Origin: Candidatus Dormiibacterota bacterium
GTDB taxonomy: Bacteria; Chloroflexota; Dormibacteria; Dormibacterales; Dormibacteraceae
Length of the DNA: 64,000 nucleotides
Reading direction: 5' to 3'
Assembly: GCA_955652705.1 (NCBI GenBank)
Contig: CATPBK010000050.1
Location: forward strand, 1 to 64,000
Both the position numbers and the translations under genes were made by a program. The notes under the pieces were generated by a model. That model did no database searches and had not been told where the DNA came from. It saw only the letters and a program-made list of their open reading frames with translations. The first letter of the stretch is position 1, and each line of letters begins with the position of its first letter. Of the stretch, positions 8,491 to 17,431 are shown in pieces.

Positions 8491-8832
8491 TTGCAAAGCT
8501 ACGGTCTCACTCTGCTGCTGCGCGATGATCTGGCAGCCATCGAGCGCTACAAGCAACATCATCGCCAGGTCTGGCCCGAGGTGGCGGCCTGCCTGCGCCG
8601 GATCGGCGTCCGGGAGATGCGGATCTACCTGCTCGGGCGGCGGCTCTTCATGTACCTGGAGGCGGCCGACGGCTTCGATCCGGACGCGGATTTTCCACGG
8701 GCGAACACCGACCCTCGCTACCAGGAGTGGGACGAGTTGATGCGAACCCTGCAGGAGAAGGCGCCCGAAGCCGGCCCGGGCGGCTGGTGGGCGGCAATGG
8801 AGGAGGTCTTCGACCTCAACTGGACCAGCTGA
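8491..8832 (+). CDS. L-rhamnose/L-fucose mutarotase (COG3254)
   Basis: A 113-residue protein of the RhaM-like family, small dimeric alpha/beta-barrel enzymes that interconvert sugar anomers. Family positions seen are YKQHHRQVWPEV at about residues 20-31 (catalytic His), MRIYLLGRRLFMYLE and the closing PGGWWAAMEEVFDLN. The TTG start follows a good Shine-Dalgarno run (GAGGAGG). The start lies just after the inverted-repeat element. It should supply the proper anomer to the dehydrogenase upstream. Confidence 0.85.
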   Translation: MQSYGLTLLLRDDLAAIERYKQHHRQVWPEVAACLRRIGVREMRIYLLGRRLFMYLEAADGFDPDADFPRANTDPRYQEWDELMRTLQEKAPEAGPGGWWAAMEEVFDLNWTS

Positions 8833-8853
8833 GCTGAGATGAGGGAGGGAGCC

Positions 8854-9606
8854 ATGCGACTCAAGGACAAGGTCTGCCTGATCACGGGCGCCGGGTCGGG
8901 CATCGGCCGGGCGACGGCCGAGCTGTTCGCCGGGGAGGGCGCGACCATTCTGGCCACCGACGTGGACGAGGCGGCGGCGCTCAAGACCGCCGCGGATGTC
9001 GCCGGCCGGGGCTGGCGGCTGGACGTGACGGACCAGGCCTCCTGCGAGTCGGTGGTGGCGGAAGCGATCCGCGAGACCGGGCGCATCGACGTGCTCTTCA
9101 ACAACGCCGGCATCGCCGGCGTCGGCAAGCTGCACGAGACCTCGCTCGAACTCTGGGAGCGCGTCATGGCGGTGAATGTCCGCGGCGTCTTTCTGGCCAG
9201 CCGGGCGGTCGTGCCGCACATGATCGAGCGCCGGTCCGGCTCGATCGTCAACATGTCCTCCTGCATCGCCGAGATCGGCCTCGCCGAACGCGCCAGCTAT
9301 GGCGCGTCAAAGGGCGCCGTGCTGGCTTTGACGCGGTGCATGCAGGCGGACTACGCGCAGTTCGGGATTCGCGTCAACGCGCTCCTGCCGGGCACCATTC
9401 ACACGCCGTTCGTCGATCGCTACCTGAAGGAGTCTTACCCCGACCCGCAGGCAGGCCTGGAGAGCATCAAGAAGCGCCAGCTGACCGGAGAGCTGGGCCG
9501 GGCCGAAGACGTCGCCTACGCGGCGCTCTACCTGGCCAGCGACGAGTCGCGCTTCGTGCTGGCCGCGGCGATGTACGTCGACGGCGGGGTCCGCGGCGCC
9601 AAATAG
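8854..9606 (+). CDS. Short-chain dehydrogenase/reductase, sugar-acid operon
   Basis: A classical SDR of 250 residues: the NAD(P) motif TGAGSGIG is at about 11-18, NNAG is in the middle, and Ser plus YGASK form the active site. In fucose-type oxidative pathways such an SDR oxidises either the sugar or the 2-keto-3-deoxy acid; which one cannot be read here. The ATG at 8854 is preferred over 8839 because GAGGGAGGG lies just upstream and homology starts at MRLKDK. It is the last gene of the operon, and its stop lies in a 13-bp tandem repeat shared with the convergent gene. Confidence 0.85.
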   Translation: MRLKDKVCLITGAGSGIGRATAELFAGEGATILATDVDEAAALKTAADVAGRGWRLDVTDQASCESVVAEAIRETGRIDVLFNNAGIAGVGKLHETSLELWERVMAVNVRGVFLASRAVVPHMIERRSGSIVNMSSCIAEIGLAERASYGASKGAVLALTRCMQADYAQFGIRVNALLPGTIHTPFVDRYLKESYPDPQAGLESIKKRQLTGELGRAEDVAYAALYLASDESRFVLAAAMYVDGGVRGAK

Positions 9607-9642
9607 CTAAGGCAAGTAGCTAAGGCAAGTAGCTAAGGAAAG
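9604..9642. repeat. Three 13-bp tandem repeats spanning both convergent stop codons
   Basis: The unit TAGCTAAGGCAAG occurs at 9604, 9617 and 9630 (last copy with one change). The TAGCTA palindrome gives TAG on both strands. The SDR stop is in copy 1 and the VWA gene stop (minus strand) is in copy 3. Confidence 0.8.
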
Positions 9643-10577
9643 ACGCGGAACCAGCGCAGGCTGAGCAGGCCGCCCAGGAGCAGCACCACCGCGCCGGCGA
9701 TCATGGTCGCGACAGTGATGTCGACGCGCAGGAACTGCCATGCAAACTCCGAGCCCAGTCGCTGGTAGATCTTGTTCAGCTGCCCGGCCGCCTGGGCGTA
9801 GTAGTACTTGCCGCCGGTCGTGGTGGCGATGTTCTGGAGCACCGCCTCGTCGACGCCGTCAACCTGCTGGCCGCGGACGTAGGTTGTGGCGCCGCGCTGC
9901 CCGACGCCGATCGTGTCGATCGGAATCCCCCCGGCCTTGGCGCTCTGCGCCGCCACCAGCGGGTCGACGCCCGCATTCGAAGAGCCATCGGTGAGCAGCA
10001 CGATCATGGCGGGCGACTGCCGCGCGGCCGAGGCGGCGCTGCGCCTGCCCAGCTGCTGAACCGCCAGGTTGATCCCGTCGCCGATCGCGGTGCCGCCGCC
10101 CGGCCGCAAGGTGTCCAGGGCAGCCGTCACATCGGAACGGTTGTCAGTCAACGGCGCGACCAGGTCTGCTCGCTCGTTGAATTTGACCAACCCCACCCGG
10201 GCGTTGACCGGCAAGGCCGTGATCAGCGACCGCGCCGCCGTGGTCGCGGCGTCCAGTCGCGAGGGCTGCACGTCGGTGGCCTGCATAGAGCCGGAGACGT
10301 CGATGACGAGGATCACGTCGGCCTGGTTGCGCGCCACCTCCAGGTTCAGGATCGGACCGGCGGCCGCCAGCAGCAGGCCGGCGATACCGAGCAGGAAGAG
10401 GATCGGCGGCAGGTGACGCCGGAAGCGGGGCGGGTGCGGGACCACCGAGCGCAGCAACTCGAGATTCGTGAAACGGACGGCGTAGGCGCGCCGGCGGCCC
10501 TGCATCAGGAGGTAAAGGCCGGCCAGCGCCGGGACCACCAGCAGTCCCAGCAGCCAGAGTGGATTCTGGAAGCTCAT
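9633..10577 (-). CDS. VWA-domain membrane protein (BatA-like)
   Basis: A 314-residue membrane protein with two N-terminal helices (about 7-25 and 57-75), a von Willebrand A domain with MIDAS motif DVSGS at about 93-97, a second MIDAS-type segment LLTDGSSN, and a C-terminal helix. It matches BatA-type partners of MoxR ATPases, which are thought to act in envelope stress or in assembling metal-dependent complexes. It is the last gene of the MoxR-DUF58-VWA operon and overlaps DUF58 by 4 nt. No other Bat component (TPR proteins) is visible downstream. Confidence 0.85.
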   Translation of the reverse strand: MSFQNPLWLLGLLVVPALAGLYLLMQGRRRAYAVRFTNLELLRSVVPHPPRFRRHLPPILFLLGIAGLLLAAAGPILNLEVARNQADVILVIDVSGSMQATDVQPSRLDAATTAARSLITALPVNARVGLVKFNERADLVAPLTDNRSDVTAALDTLRPGGGTAIGDGINLAVQQLGRRSAASAARQSPAMIVLLTDGSSNAGVDPLVAAQSAKAGGIPIDTIGVGQRGATTYVRGQQVDGVDEAVLQNIATTTGGKYYYAQAAGQLNKIYQRLGSEFAWQFLRVDITVATMIAGAVVLLLGGLLSLRWFRVFP

Positions 10578-11509
10578 CGCACGCCCCCTCCCGCCCGCCA
10601 GCGCCCCTGCGCCGCGATCGATCTCAGGAGCCGGATCAGCTGCCGGAGCACGTCCTCGGAGGTGGAGATCGCGATCGGGAAAGCGCCGGCAGTGAGGAGC
10701 TCGGCGCGCAGCTCCGCCTGGCGCTCCGCCGCGGCCTTTTGAAAGCGGTCCCGGAGCCGGCTGCTGCGGGTGTCCACCTCCAGCTGGCGGCCGGTCTCGG
10801 GGTCTTCGAAGGTGACCAGGCCCACGTCCGGGATCGCCTGCTCGCGAGGGTCGGTGATCACGGCCGCCACCACTTCGTGCTTCAGCGCCAGGGCGCGCAG
10901 TTGCAGCTGCCAGCCGGCCGGCGACTGGAAGTCGCTGACGACCAGCAGCAGCGAGGAGCGCCGGATGATGCGTGCCGCCAGGGAGAGCGCCGCGGCCAGG
11001 TCGGTAGGGCCGTCCCCGCCGGGGCCAGGCGCTCGCCGCGCCTCCGCCATCAGGGCGGACCGGGAACGGCGACCGGACGAAGGCGGCAAGACCCTGCCGA
11101 CGGCGCGGTCGAAGGTGATCGCGCCCACCCGGTTGCCGCGCCGCGCGAGCAGCACAGAGGCAGCCACCACCAGGTCGGCGGCGGCCTCGCGCTTCAGGCA
11201 GAGCGAGGTTCCCCAGTCAAGGGACCGGCTGGTATCGAGGAGCAGCCAGGCGTCCAGCCCCCGGTCGGGATGCGCCAGCCTCACGAACGTTCGGCCCGAA
11301 CGGGCGGAGAGGCTCCAGTCGATCTGGCGCGGATCGTCGCCGGGGACGTACTCGCGGGCGTCCGCGTACTCGAGGCCGGCCCCGAGCCCGCGCGAGCGCT
11401 CTTCCCCTGACGGGTGCACACCCAGCCGGCGCAGGACCGGCCAGCGCAAGGCGCCCAGCCGGTACTCGATGGGCGGCGGCTTGGGCGCGCCGGGCTTTGG
11501 GTCAGGCAT
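10574..11509 (-). CDS. DUF58 domain protein
   Basis: A 311-residue protein with the DUF58 signature GLEYADAREYVPGDDPRQID (about residues 45-64, W follows) and a degenerate VWA-like half beginning LLLDTSRSLDWG. DUF58 proteins occur almost always beside MoxR ATPases and VWA proteins and probably act in the same complex; their biochemical role is not known. The start overlaps the MoxR end by 8 nt and the stop overlaps the VWA start, showing one operon. There are no membrane helices, so it is likely cytosolic and peripheral. Confidence 0.85.
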   Translation of the reverse strand: MPDPKPGAPKPPPIEYRLGALRWPVLRRLGVHPSGEERSRGLGAGLEYADAREYVPGDDPRQIDWSLSARSGRTFVRLAHPDRGLDAWLLLDTSRSLDWGTSLCLKREAAADLVVAASVLLARRGNRVGAITFDRAVGRVLPPSSGRRSRSALMAEARRAPGPGGDGPTDLAAALSLAARIIRRSSLLLVVSDFQSPAGWQLQLRALALKHEVVAAVITDPREQAIPDVGLVTFEDPETGRQLEVDTRSSRLRDRFQKAAAERQAELRAELLTAGAFPIAISTSEDVLRQLIRLLRSIAAQGRWRAGGGVR

Positions 11510-12599
11510 GCCGGTCCCGCATGTCCAGCTGGGGAGGGGGGTTCCGCTCGAGCAGGGCTGCCACGATGTGCTCGGCCGTGACGCCGGCCGCGATGCCCTC
11601 GTAGCTGAGGAGCAGCCGGTGCCGGATCACCTCTGGGGCCACGTCGCGCACATCCTGGGGCAACGCGTACTCGCGGCCCCGGATGAAGGCCAGGGAGCGG
11701 GCGGCCGCCACCAGGTGGATCGTGGCGCGGGGACTGGCCCCGTAAGCGATCGCCGTGGCGAACTCCGGCAGCCCCAGCTCGGCGGGTTGCCGGGTGGCCG
11801 TGGTCAGCCTGGCCGCGTAGGCCACGACGGCCGGGTCGACATAGGTCTCGGCGGCTGCCTTCTGCATCTCGGCGAGCTTCTTCAGCGTCAGTACCTGGCG
11901 GAGCTCGACGGGTGGCCCGGTGATGCGGTGGACGACGACGACCTCCTCCGGATAGGAGGGGTAGCCGACCAGGACCTTGAGCATGAAGCGGTCGATCTGC
12001 GCCTCCGGCAGCGGGTAGGTGCCGTCGGCCTCGATGGGGTTCTCCGTCGCCAGCACGATGAACGGCTCCGGGATGGGGAAGGTCTCCTTCCCGATCGTGA
12101 CCTGGTGCTCCTGCATGACCTCCAGGAGGGCGGACTGCACCTTGGCCGGAGCCCGGTTGATCTCGTCGGCGAGCAGCAGGTTGCAGAAGATCGGTCCCAG
12201 CTCGGTGGAAAACTCGGCATTCCGCGGGTCGAAGACACGCGTGCCGACGAGGTCGGCAGGGACCAGATCCGGCGTGAATTGGATGCGGCCGAACTTACCC
12301 CCGACCGCGGTCGCCAGGGCCTTCACCGTCGCCGTCTTGGCGATACCAGGCACGCCCTCAATGAGAACGTGACCCTGGGCGAGCAGTGCCACCAGGAGGC
12401 GCTCCAGGAGCAGGTCCTGGCCGACGATCAGCCGCTTCACCTCGAAGAGGACCTCCTCCAGAGGCGAAGGCCGCGACGTAGGCGCGTGGACCGGCGCAGG
12501 AGGCCGCGCGTGGCCGGGCGGATAGGGCGGCGCGGGCAGGGAGGGCTGGGACGCGGCCGGCGCAGGCGGCGTTTCCGGGGTGGGTTGGGGCTCTTCCAT
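11502..12599 (-). CDS. MoxR-type AAA+ ATPase
   Basis: A 365-residue AAA+ ATPase with a Pro-rich N-terminal tail (about 1-45), Walker A GVPGIAKTA at about 82-90, Walker B LLADEINRA at about 142-150, and an ATENP sensor-1 stretch. MoxR enzymes are chaperone-like remodellers that work with VWA proteins such as the two encoded downstream. The ATG at 12599 has a good ribosome-binding site (AAAGGAGAA) within the 39-nt gap to the protease gene, which is upstream on the same strand and may be co-transcribed. The proline-rich extension is longer than in most MoxR proteins. Confidence 0.9.
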   Translation of the reverse strand: MEEPQPTPETPPAPAASQPSLPAPPYPPGHARPPAPVHAPTSRPSPLEEVLFEVKRLIVGQDLLLERLLVALLAQGHVLIEGVPGIAKTATVKALATAVGGKFGRIQFTPDLVPADLVGTRVFDPRNAEFSTELGPIFCNLLLADEINRAPAKVQSALLEVMQEHQVTIGKETFPIPEPFIVLATENPIEADGTYPLPEAQIDRFMLKVLVGYPSYPEEVVVVHRITGPPVELRQVLTLKKLAEMQKAAAETYVDPAVVAYAARLTTATRQPAELGLPEFATAIAYGASPRATIHLVAAARSLAFIRGREYALPQDVRDVAPEVIRHRLLLSYEGIAAGVTAEHIVAALLERNPPPQLDMRDRHA

Positions 12600-12638
12600 T
12601 CAGGTTCTCCTTTCTTCGGTCAGGGGGTTCTTTTCAGT

Positions 12639-13766
12639 TCAGGGAGTGATAGGCCGCTCGCCGAGCGTGACGGTGACCGTCTTGGTCTGGCCGGTTGCCG
12701 AGCGCAGCGTCACCTTGACCGTGTCCCCAGGCTTGTAACCGGAGAGGACCTGGCTGACCGCGTTCGTGTCCGGCACGGCGTGCCCCCCGATGTCCGTGAT
12801 GGTCCAGCCGGCCTGGATCCCCGCCTTGTCGGCGGGCCCGCCCGCCACGACGCTCTGGACGTTCGCCCCTCCGGACGTGTCGTCGCGGGTCGTGATGCCG
12901 AGGTAGGCCCGGTTGGTGTGCGTCACGGTGCCGCTGCCGATCAGCTGGTTTGTGATGTCGATCACCTGGTTGCTGGGGATCGCGAAGCCGATGTTCTCGG
13001 AGGGCTGGCTCTGGGGCTGGCGGTCGCTGCCGGAGAGCGTCGGGATCCCGATGACCTGGCCCGAGATATTGACGAGAGCCCCACCGGAGTTGCCCGGGTT
13101 GATTCCCGCGGTGGTCTGGATGAGGTCCGTCAGCGTGACGCCGCTGCCCTCCGACTGCGTGCGGCCGGTGGCGCTGACGATGCCCTCGGTGACCGTGTCG
13201 GTAAGTCCGAAAGGAGCGCCGATCGCCAGCACCACGTCGCCGGTCTGGACCTTGGAGGAGTCGCCAAAGGCCGCCGCCTTGAGCGAGCCCGCGTCCGCCC
13301 TGATCACGGCCAGGTCGTTCTGGGCGTAGGAGCCCACGAGCGAGGCCGGATACTGGCGTCCGTCGAAGGCGATGATCGTGATCACGCTCGCCCCGGAGAC
13401 GACATGGGCGTTGGTGACGATGTCGCCGCGGCCGTCCAGCACGACGCCAGACCCGATCCCGTTGCCGACGTTGATCTCTACGACCGAGGGCGAGACCTGG
13501 GTCGCGATCTTGCGGAGCGTGTCCTGGAACTGGTTCAAGGCGCCGCTGCCGGGAGCCGGGTTCACGGAAGGTGCCGGGGCGGGCGAGCTGCCCACGCCGG
13601 GACTCGGCTGCACCGCGGTCGAACCGGTAGCCGGCTTGCCGCCGCGCGTCGCCTGCGAGGTCTCGGCCGGGCTCGCGAAGCGGATCCCAGGGACCGAGCA
13701 GGCGGCGATGAGCAGCACGGCGACGCTTACCATCAGGAGCGGCCGGAACCGGCGCCTCAACCCCAC
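12639..13766 (-). CDS. HtrA/DegP-like trypsin-fold protease, lipoprotein with PDZ domain
   Basis: A 375-residue S1C serine protease. The N-terminus has a signal helix ending in the lipobox LIAAC (Cys at about 23), followed by a Ser/Pro-rich linker. The catalytic triad is visible: His121 in VTNAHVV, Asp151 in NDLAVI and Ser227 in NPGNSGG. A PDZ domain covers about 285-370. It should degrade or refold damaged proteins outside the membrane. The GTG start at 13766 gives a complete signal peptide. It lies directly upstream of the MoxR operon on the same strand, which fits an envelope-stress theme. Confidence 0.9.
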   Translation of the reverse strand: MGLRRRFRPLLMVSVAVLLIAACSVPGIRFASPAETSQATRGGKPATGSTAVQPSPGVGSSPAPAPSVNPAPGSGALNQFQDTLRKIATQVSPSVVEINVGNGIGSGVVLDGRGDIVTNAHVVSGASVITIIAFDGRQYPASLVGSYAQNDLAVIRADAGSLKAAAFGDSSKVQTGDVVLAIGAPFGLTDTVTEGIVSATGRTQSEGSGVTLTDLIQTTAGINPGNSGGALVNISGQVIGIPTLSGSDRQPQSQPSENIGFAIPSNQVIDITNQLIGSGTVTHTNRAYLGITTRDDTSGGANVQSVVAGGPADKAGIQAGWTITDIGGHAVPDTNAVSQVLSGYKPGDTVKVTLRSATGQTKTVTVTLGERPITP

Positions 13767-13834
13767 GGACGAGAACTCTGACCCTTTCTGCTTAAGGAAA
13801 GCTGAGCCGCTACGGCCGGCGGGTCAGCGGCGGG

Positions 13835-15565
13835 TCAGCGGCGGGCGGCGCCTGCGCGGGTCACGTCGTGGCCCGCGTACATGCCCTCGATCTCCTTTGC
13901 GAAGCGCTCCGCGAGCACGCGCCGCTTCGGCTTCAAGGTGGGGGTCAGCTCGCCGCCCTCCTCGCTGAACGTGTAGGGCAGGATCGTGAACTTCTTGACT
14001 GACTCCCAGCTGCCCAGTTCCTGGTTGGCGGAGTCGATCGCGGCCTGGACCACCTCGCGGACGCGGGGATCCGCCGCCAGTCTGTCGGGCGGTCCCTCGA
14101 TCCCGCGCCTCGCCAGCGCCGCCCAGTCGGGCACGATCAGCGCCGACACGAAGGGCCTGGCGTCTCCGATTAAGACCGCCCATTCGATCGCCGGGTCGGC
14201 CATCAGCTTCTCCTCGATCGGCATCGGAGCCACGTACTTGCCGGTCGAGGTCTTCATCAGCTCCTTCTTGCGTCCGGTGATGATCAGGTAGCCGTCCGGG
14301 TCGAGGCTGCCCAGGTCGCCGGTTCGCAGCATCCCGCCGGCCATGACCTCGGCGGTCGCCTCCGGGTTGGCGTGGTAGCCGAGCATGAGGCCCGGCGAGC
14401 GGACCAGGATCTCCTGATCCTCGGCGATCTTGATCTCGACGCCGGGCAGCGCCCGGCCGACGGTCCCCCAGCGATGGGCGACCAGCGTGTTGAGCGTCGC
14501 GCCCGAGCTCAGCTCCGTCATGCCCCAGCCCTGCAGGATCGGGATGCCGACGTCCCAGAAGAAGCGCTCGACGTCGATGCCGAGCGGCGCACCGCCGCTG
14601 ACGAAGAAGCGGAGCCGGCCGCCGGTCAGGCGCTCGCGCAGCCGGCCGAGCACGAGGCGGTCGGCGACGGCGTGCTCGACCGGCAGGTCCCGGCGACCCG
14701 CGGCCTGAGCCCATTCGAAGAGACCCCGCCGGAGCGCGCTGCTCGATCGCACCGTGTCCAGAACCCGCTCCCGCACCTTCTCAAAAATGCGAGGTACGCC
14801 CAGGATCACCGTCGGCCGCACGGCGGCCACATCGTCGACGAGCCGGTCGATGCCGCGCGAGAGCCAGATGGTCGCGCCCGCGCGGATGCCGACGAAGATG
14901 CCGGAGACGCGCTCGAAGACGTGCGCGTAAGGCAGCGCCGAGAGGATCACGTCTTCCTCGCCGACGTGGATCGCGGCCAGGCTGGAGGCGGCCATGTCGA
15001 CCAGGTTCCGGTGGGCGAGCATGGCGCCCTTTGGCTCGCCAGTGGTTCCGGACGTATAGACGATGGTCGCCAGATCGTCGCGCCCGAGCCGGCCCAGCCG
15101 GCGTTCCACCTCGGCCGCATCAGCCTCAGCCGGCGCTTCTGCCCCCAGCCAGGCCGCCACCGCGTCGTCCATCAGCGCTACTTGGAACCCGTGTCCCGGC
15201 TGGCCCAGCTTCTCCGCCAGCGCCGGCGTTGAGGCGATCGCGAACACCGCTTCGCTGTTCTTCAGGACGGAGTGCACGCTGCCCGGCGGGCTGCTTGTGT
15301 AGATCGGAACAGTGACCGCCCCCGCGGCCTGGATCCCGAGGTCGCAGAGCAGCCACTCAGGCCGGTTCTCGGAGATCAGCGCCACTCTTTCGCCCGGCTG
15401 GACACCGGCCCTGGCCAGCGCCGCCGCGATGCGTGACACACCGGTCGCGCCCTCCCTCCAGGTGATGGTCCGCCAGTCCCCGTCTCGGTGGTGATGCAGC
15501 CAGGCACGATCTCCGAGGCGGGCTGCCTGGGCGTAGAAGACCGCGGGCACATTGGTGGGTTCCAT
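13835..15565 (-). CDS. Long-chain acyl-CoA synthetase (AMP-binding, FadD15-like)
   Basis: A 576-residue adenylate-forming enzyme that activates fatty acids to acyl-CoA via acyl-AMP. The AMP-binding P-loop YTSGTTGEPKG lies at about residues 170-180, a second core motif reads GWGMTELSSG, and RTGDLGSLDPDGYLIITGRKK carries the hinge Asp and linker. The C-terminal catalytic Lys region is present (TLKPKRR). A TAGGAT hexamer stands 15 nt before the ATG. The gene is transcribed toward the protease but with a gap of about 70 nt. Substrate chain length is inferred from family resemblance only. Confidence 0.9.
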   Translation of the reverse strand: MEPTNVPAVFYAQAARLGDRAWLHHHRDGDWRTITWREGATGVSRIAAALARAGVQPGERVALISENRPEWLLCDLGIQAAGAVTVPIYTSSPPGSVHSVLKNSEAVFAIASTPALAEKLGQPGHGFQVALMDDAVAAWLGAEAPAEADAAEVERRLGRLGRDDLATIVYTSGTTGEPKGAMLAHRNLVDMAASSLAAIHVGEEDVILSALPYAHVFERVSGIFVGIRAGATIWLSRGIDRLVDDVAAVRPTVILGVPRIFEKVRERVLDTVRSSSALRRGLFEWAQAAGRRDLPVEHAVADRLVLGRLRERLTGGRLRFFVSGGAPLGIDVERFFWDVGIPILQGWGMTELSSGATLNTLVAHRWGTVGRALPGVEIKIAEDQEILVRSPGLMLGYHANPEATAEVMAGGMLRTGDLGSLDPDGYLIITGRKKELMKTSTGKYVAPMPIEEKLMADPAIEWAVLIGDARPFVSALIVPDWAALARRGIEGPPDRLAADPRVREVVQAAIDSANQELGSWESVKKFTILPYTFSEEGGELTPTLKPKRRVLAERFAKEIEGMYAGHDVTRAGAARR

Positions 15566-15699
15566 GAAAGACGCCGCTAAATCCTAGGTCCCCCGAGTCC
15601 CGTCCTAACCATCTACTCAGGTCTGCGGATCAAGCTGGGTCCTGTGCGCCTGCCTGGCCTAAGCTTGTCAGGGCTGAGAGGGATGGGGAGCCGGCCTGT

Positions 15700-15888
15700 A
15701 TGAAGCTGCTGGTCGAGATCCTGCTGGCGATCTTCCTGCATCCGATCGCCTTCGTCCTCTGCGTCGTCAATATCGTGGGACGGCGCGACCTGGGCGGCGT
15801 CCAGAAGGTGGTCTGGATCGTGGTCACCTTCATCTGGGGCATCGGCCCCATCCTCTACGTGCTGCTCGGAGACGGCGCTTTCTGGTAG
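15700..15888 (+). CDS. Small two-helix membrane protein (PLDc_N-like)
   Basis: A 62-residue protein with hydrophobic segments at about 4-26 and 35-56 separated by a short polar NIVGRRDLGG loop. The pattern (helix, G-R-R-D loop, W-x-V helix ending in GPILY) resembles the phospholipase D N-terminal-like small membrane proteins, whose role is unknown. A GGGGAG run upstream of the ATG serves as ribosome-binding site. The 134-bp gap before it, shared with the divergent acyl-CoA synthetase, holds nothing else recognisable. Confidence 0.65.
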   Translation: MKLLVEILLAIFLHPIAFVLCVVNIVGRRDLGGVQKVVWIVVTFIWGIGPILYVLLGDGAFW

Positions 15889-15912
15889 ATCAGCGTCTAC
15901 CCTTCACGGGTT

Positions 15913-17403
15913 TTGGTGAAGTGGTCACTTGTCCTCCTGATGGGAGCCGCCCTGCTCCTCGCCAGCGCCTGCGACGTGCCTTTCCTGACCCCGGCCAGTG
16001 CGGAGCTCAGCCTGAAGGACGGCCAGGTGGACGTTCGCCTCGACCAGCCGCTGGTCCTTCGCTTGAGCCGGGCCGTAGCGTTCAACGCGCTGGCGAAGGC
16101 GCTCCTCATCATGCCGGCGACCGACGGCTCACTGGAATCTCCGCCTGACGGCCGCAGCTTCACTTTCCGCCCCACGCGGGGCTGGCTGGAACTGACCGAG
16201 TACCACGTCTACCTGGCCGGGTTCTACGATTCCGGCGGCAGCGTCGCCGGCCGGAGCTGGACGTTCCTCACCACCATCACGCCGCGCGTGATGAGCGTCG
16301 CCAACGCAGCGGGGACCGTTGTCGCCGAGGGGGACGAGGTGGACGAGGCCAGCCCGCTCACCCTCACTTTCAACAGCCGCATGAACCCCGCCGCCACCAC
16401 CCTGACCGTGAATGGCACCAACGTCGAGCCGACCTGGTCTGCCGACCATTACTCGGCCAGCGTCCCGACTGACGGCCTGCCGGCCGGCGCCGCCGAGCTG
16501 GCCCTGGTCTCGGGGCGGGACGACCTCGGCCACGACGCCGCGGTCTGGAAGTTCGCGGTCACCGTCGCTTTCAGCATCCGCATCCCCACGACACACATCG
16601 GCTTCCCGGTGCTGATCCAGGTACCCAACGACGGCTACGGCGCCCGGCCCCAGGCCGGCCTGCAGGCCGCGGACATGGTTTTCGAGTACCTGACCGAGGG
16701 GGACATCACCCGCCTGACGGCGCTCTACACCGACGTGCCGAGCGTGGTCGGACCGATCCGAAGCGGCCGCCGGATCTCGTTCCGGCTCACCCGGCACTAC
16801 CACGGCACGCTCTTCCTGTCGGGGCTCTCCAATGACGCCAATTCCGTTCTCTGGTCCGACCCGGTCCCCGCCATCTTCGAAACCGGAGGCTTCTACCGCG
16901 ACCGCAGCCGGTATGCCCCCAACAATCTGTTCATCAGCGGGGACGGGGTGGCCTACCTGGCCGGCGGCGTGCGGCTGCCTGACTTCGCCGTCACCAAAGC
17001 GCGTCCCAAGCTGAGCGGCGGGAGCGACGGCGGCGCCTTCGACGTCGCCGAGCACCACAGCAGCTACCGCTACGACGCAGCCACGGGAACCTACGGCAAG
17101 GTGGAGGACGGGCAGCAGATCATGGACGTGGGGCTGGGGCAGCCGGTGAGGGCTTTTATGGTCGTCGTAATGCACACCAGGGAGTTCCTGGTGCCCGACA
17201 TTGAGAGCGGCTGCTGCACCCACGGCCGCGACTTCGACCTCGACTTCGGCGGGACCGCCGAGTTCTGGTACCGCGGCCTTCACTACGGAGGGACCTGGTC
17301 GGCGGCGGATCGCTCCAGCCCGTTCGTATTCAAGCTCTCGGACGGCAGCGAGCTGACCTTGCCGAAGGGCTTGGTCTGGGTAGACGTCGTCGGCGGCGGG
17401 TGA
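15913..17403 (+). CDS. DUF3048 (YerB-like) lipoprotein
   Basis: A 496-residue secreted lipoprotein: signal helix with lipobox LASAC (Cys at about 20), Ig-like domains (about 28-215), then the DUF3048 core with NDGYGARPQAGLQAADMVFE, LTEGDITRLTALY and GPIRSGRR, and a C-terminal half with HGRDFD and WYRG segments. YerB-type proteins are widespread in Gram-positive and Chloroflexota-like bacteria; function is unknown, probably at the cell surface. The start is TTG 15913 or GTG 15916; a TACCCT hexamer ends 9 nt before the first. The two Ig-like modules are an addition to the usual family length. Confidence 0.8.
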   Translation: MVKWSLVLLMGAALLLASACDVPFLTPASAELSLKDGQVDVRLDQPLVLRLSRAVAFNALAKALLIMPATDGSLESPPDGRSFTFRPTRGWLELTEYHVYLAGFYDSGGSVAGRSWTFLTTITPRVMSVANAAGTVVAEGDEVDEASPLTLTFNSRMNPAATTLTVNGTNVEPTWSADHYSASVPTDGLPAGAAELALVSGRDDLGHDAAVWKFAVTVAFSIRIPTTHIGFPVLIQVPNDGYGARPQAGLQAADMVFEYLTEGDITRLTALYTDVPSVVGPIRSGRRISFRLTRHYHGTLFLSGLSNDANSVLWSDPVPAIFETGGFYRDRSRYAPNNLFISGDGVAYLAGGVRLPDFAVTKARPKLSGGSDGGAFDVAEHHSSYRYDAATGTYGKVEDGQQIMDVGLGQPVRAFMVVVMHTREFLVPDIESGCCTHGRDFDLDFGGTAEFWYRGLHYGGTWSAADRSSPFVFKLSDGSELTLPKGLVWVDVVGGG

Positions 17404-17431
17404 GGGCCCGGCGAGGTAACGTCTTGGCGGG

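Noticed and set aside
9633-12599. MoxR-DUF58-VWA genes as a new defence system
   Set aside because: The order matches common housekeeping MoxR/Bat-type operons, with no nuclease, effector or mobile-element context.
10770-13781. A 1003-codon open frame on the plus strand
   Set aside because: It is antisense to VWA/DUF58, MoxR and HtrA genes with clear motifs, and its own translation is Arg/Gly/Asp-rich low complexity typical of GC-rich shadow frames.
15660-15699. A CTGAGAGGGATGG stretch resembling part of a TPP riboswitch
   Set aside because: The second conserved half (ACCTGATC-type) and stems are absent, and the downstream gene is a small membrane protein.
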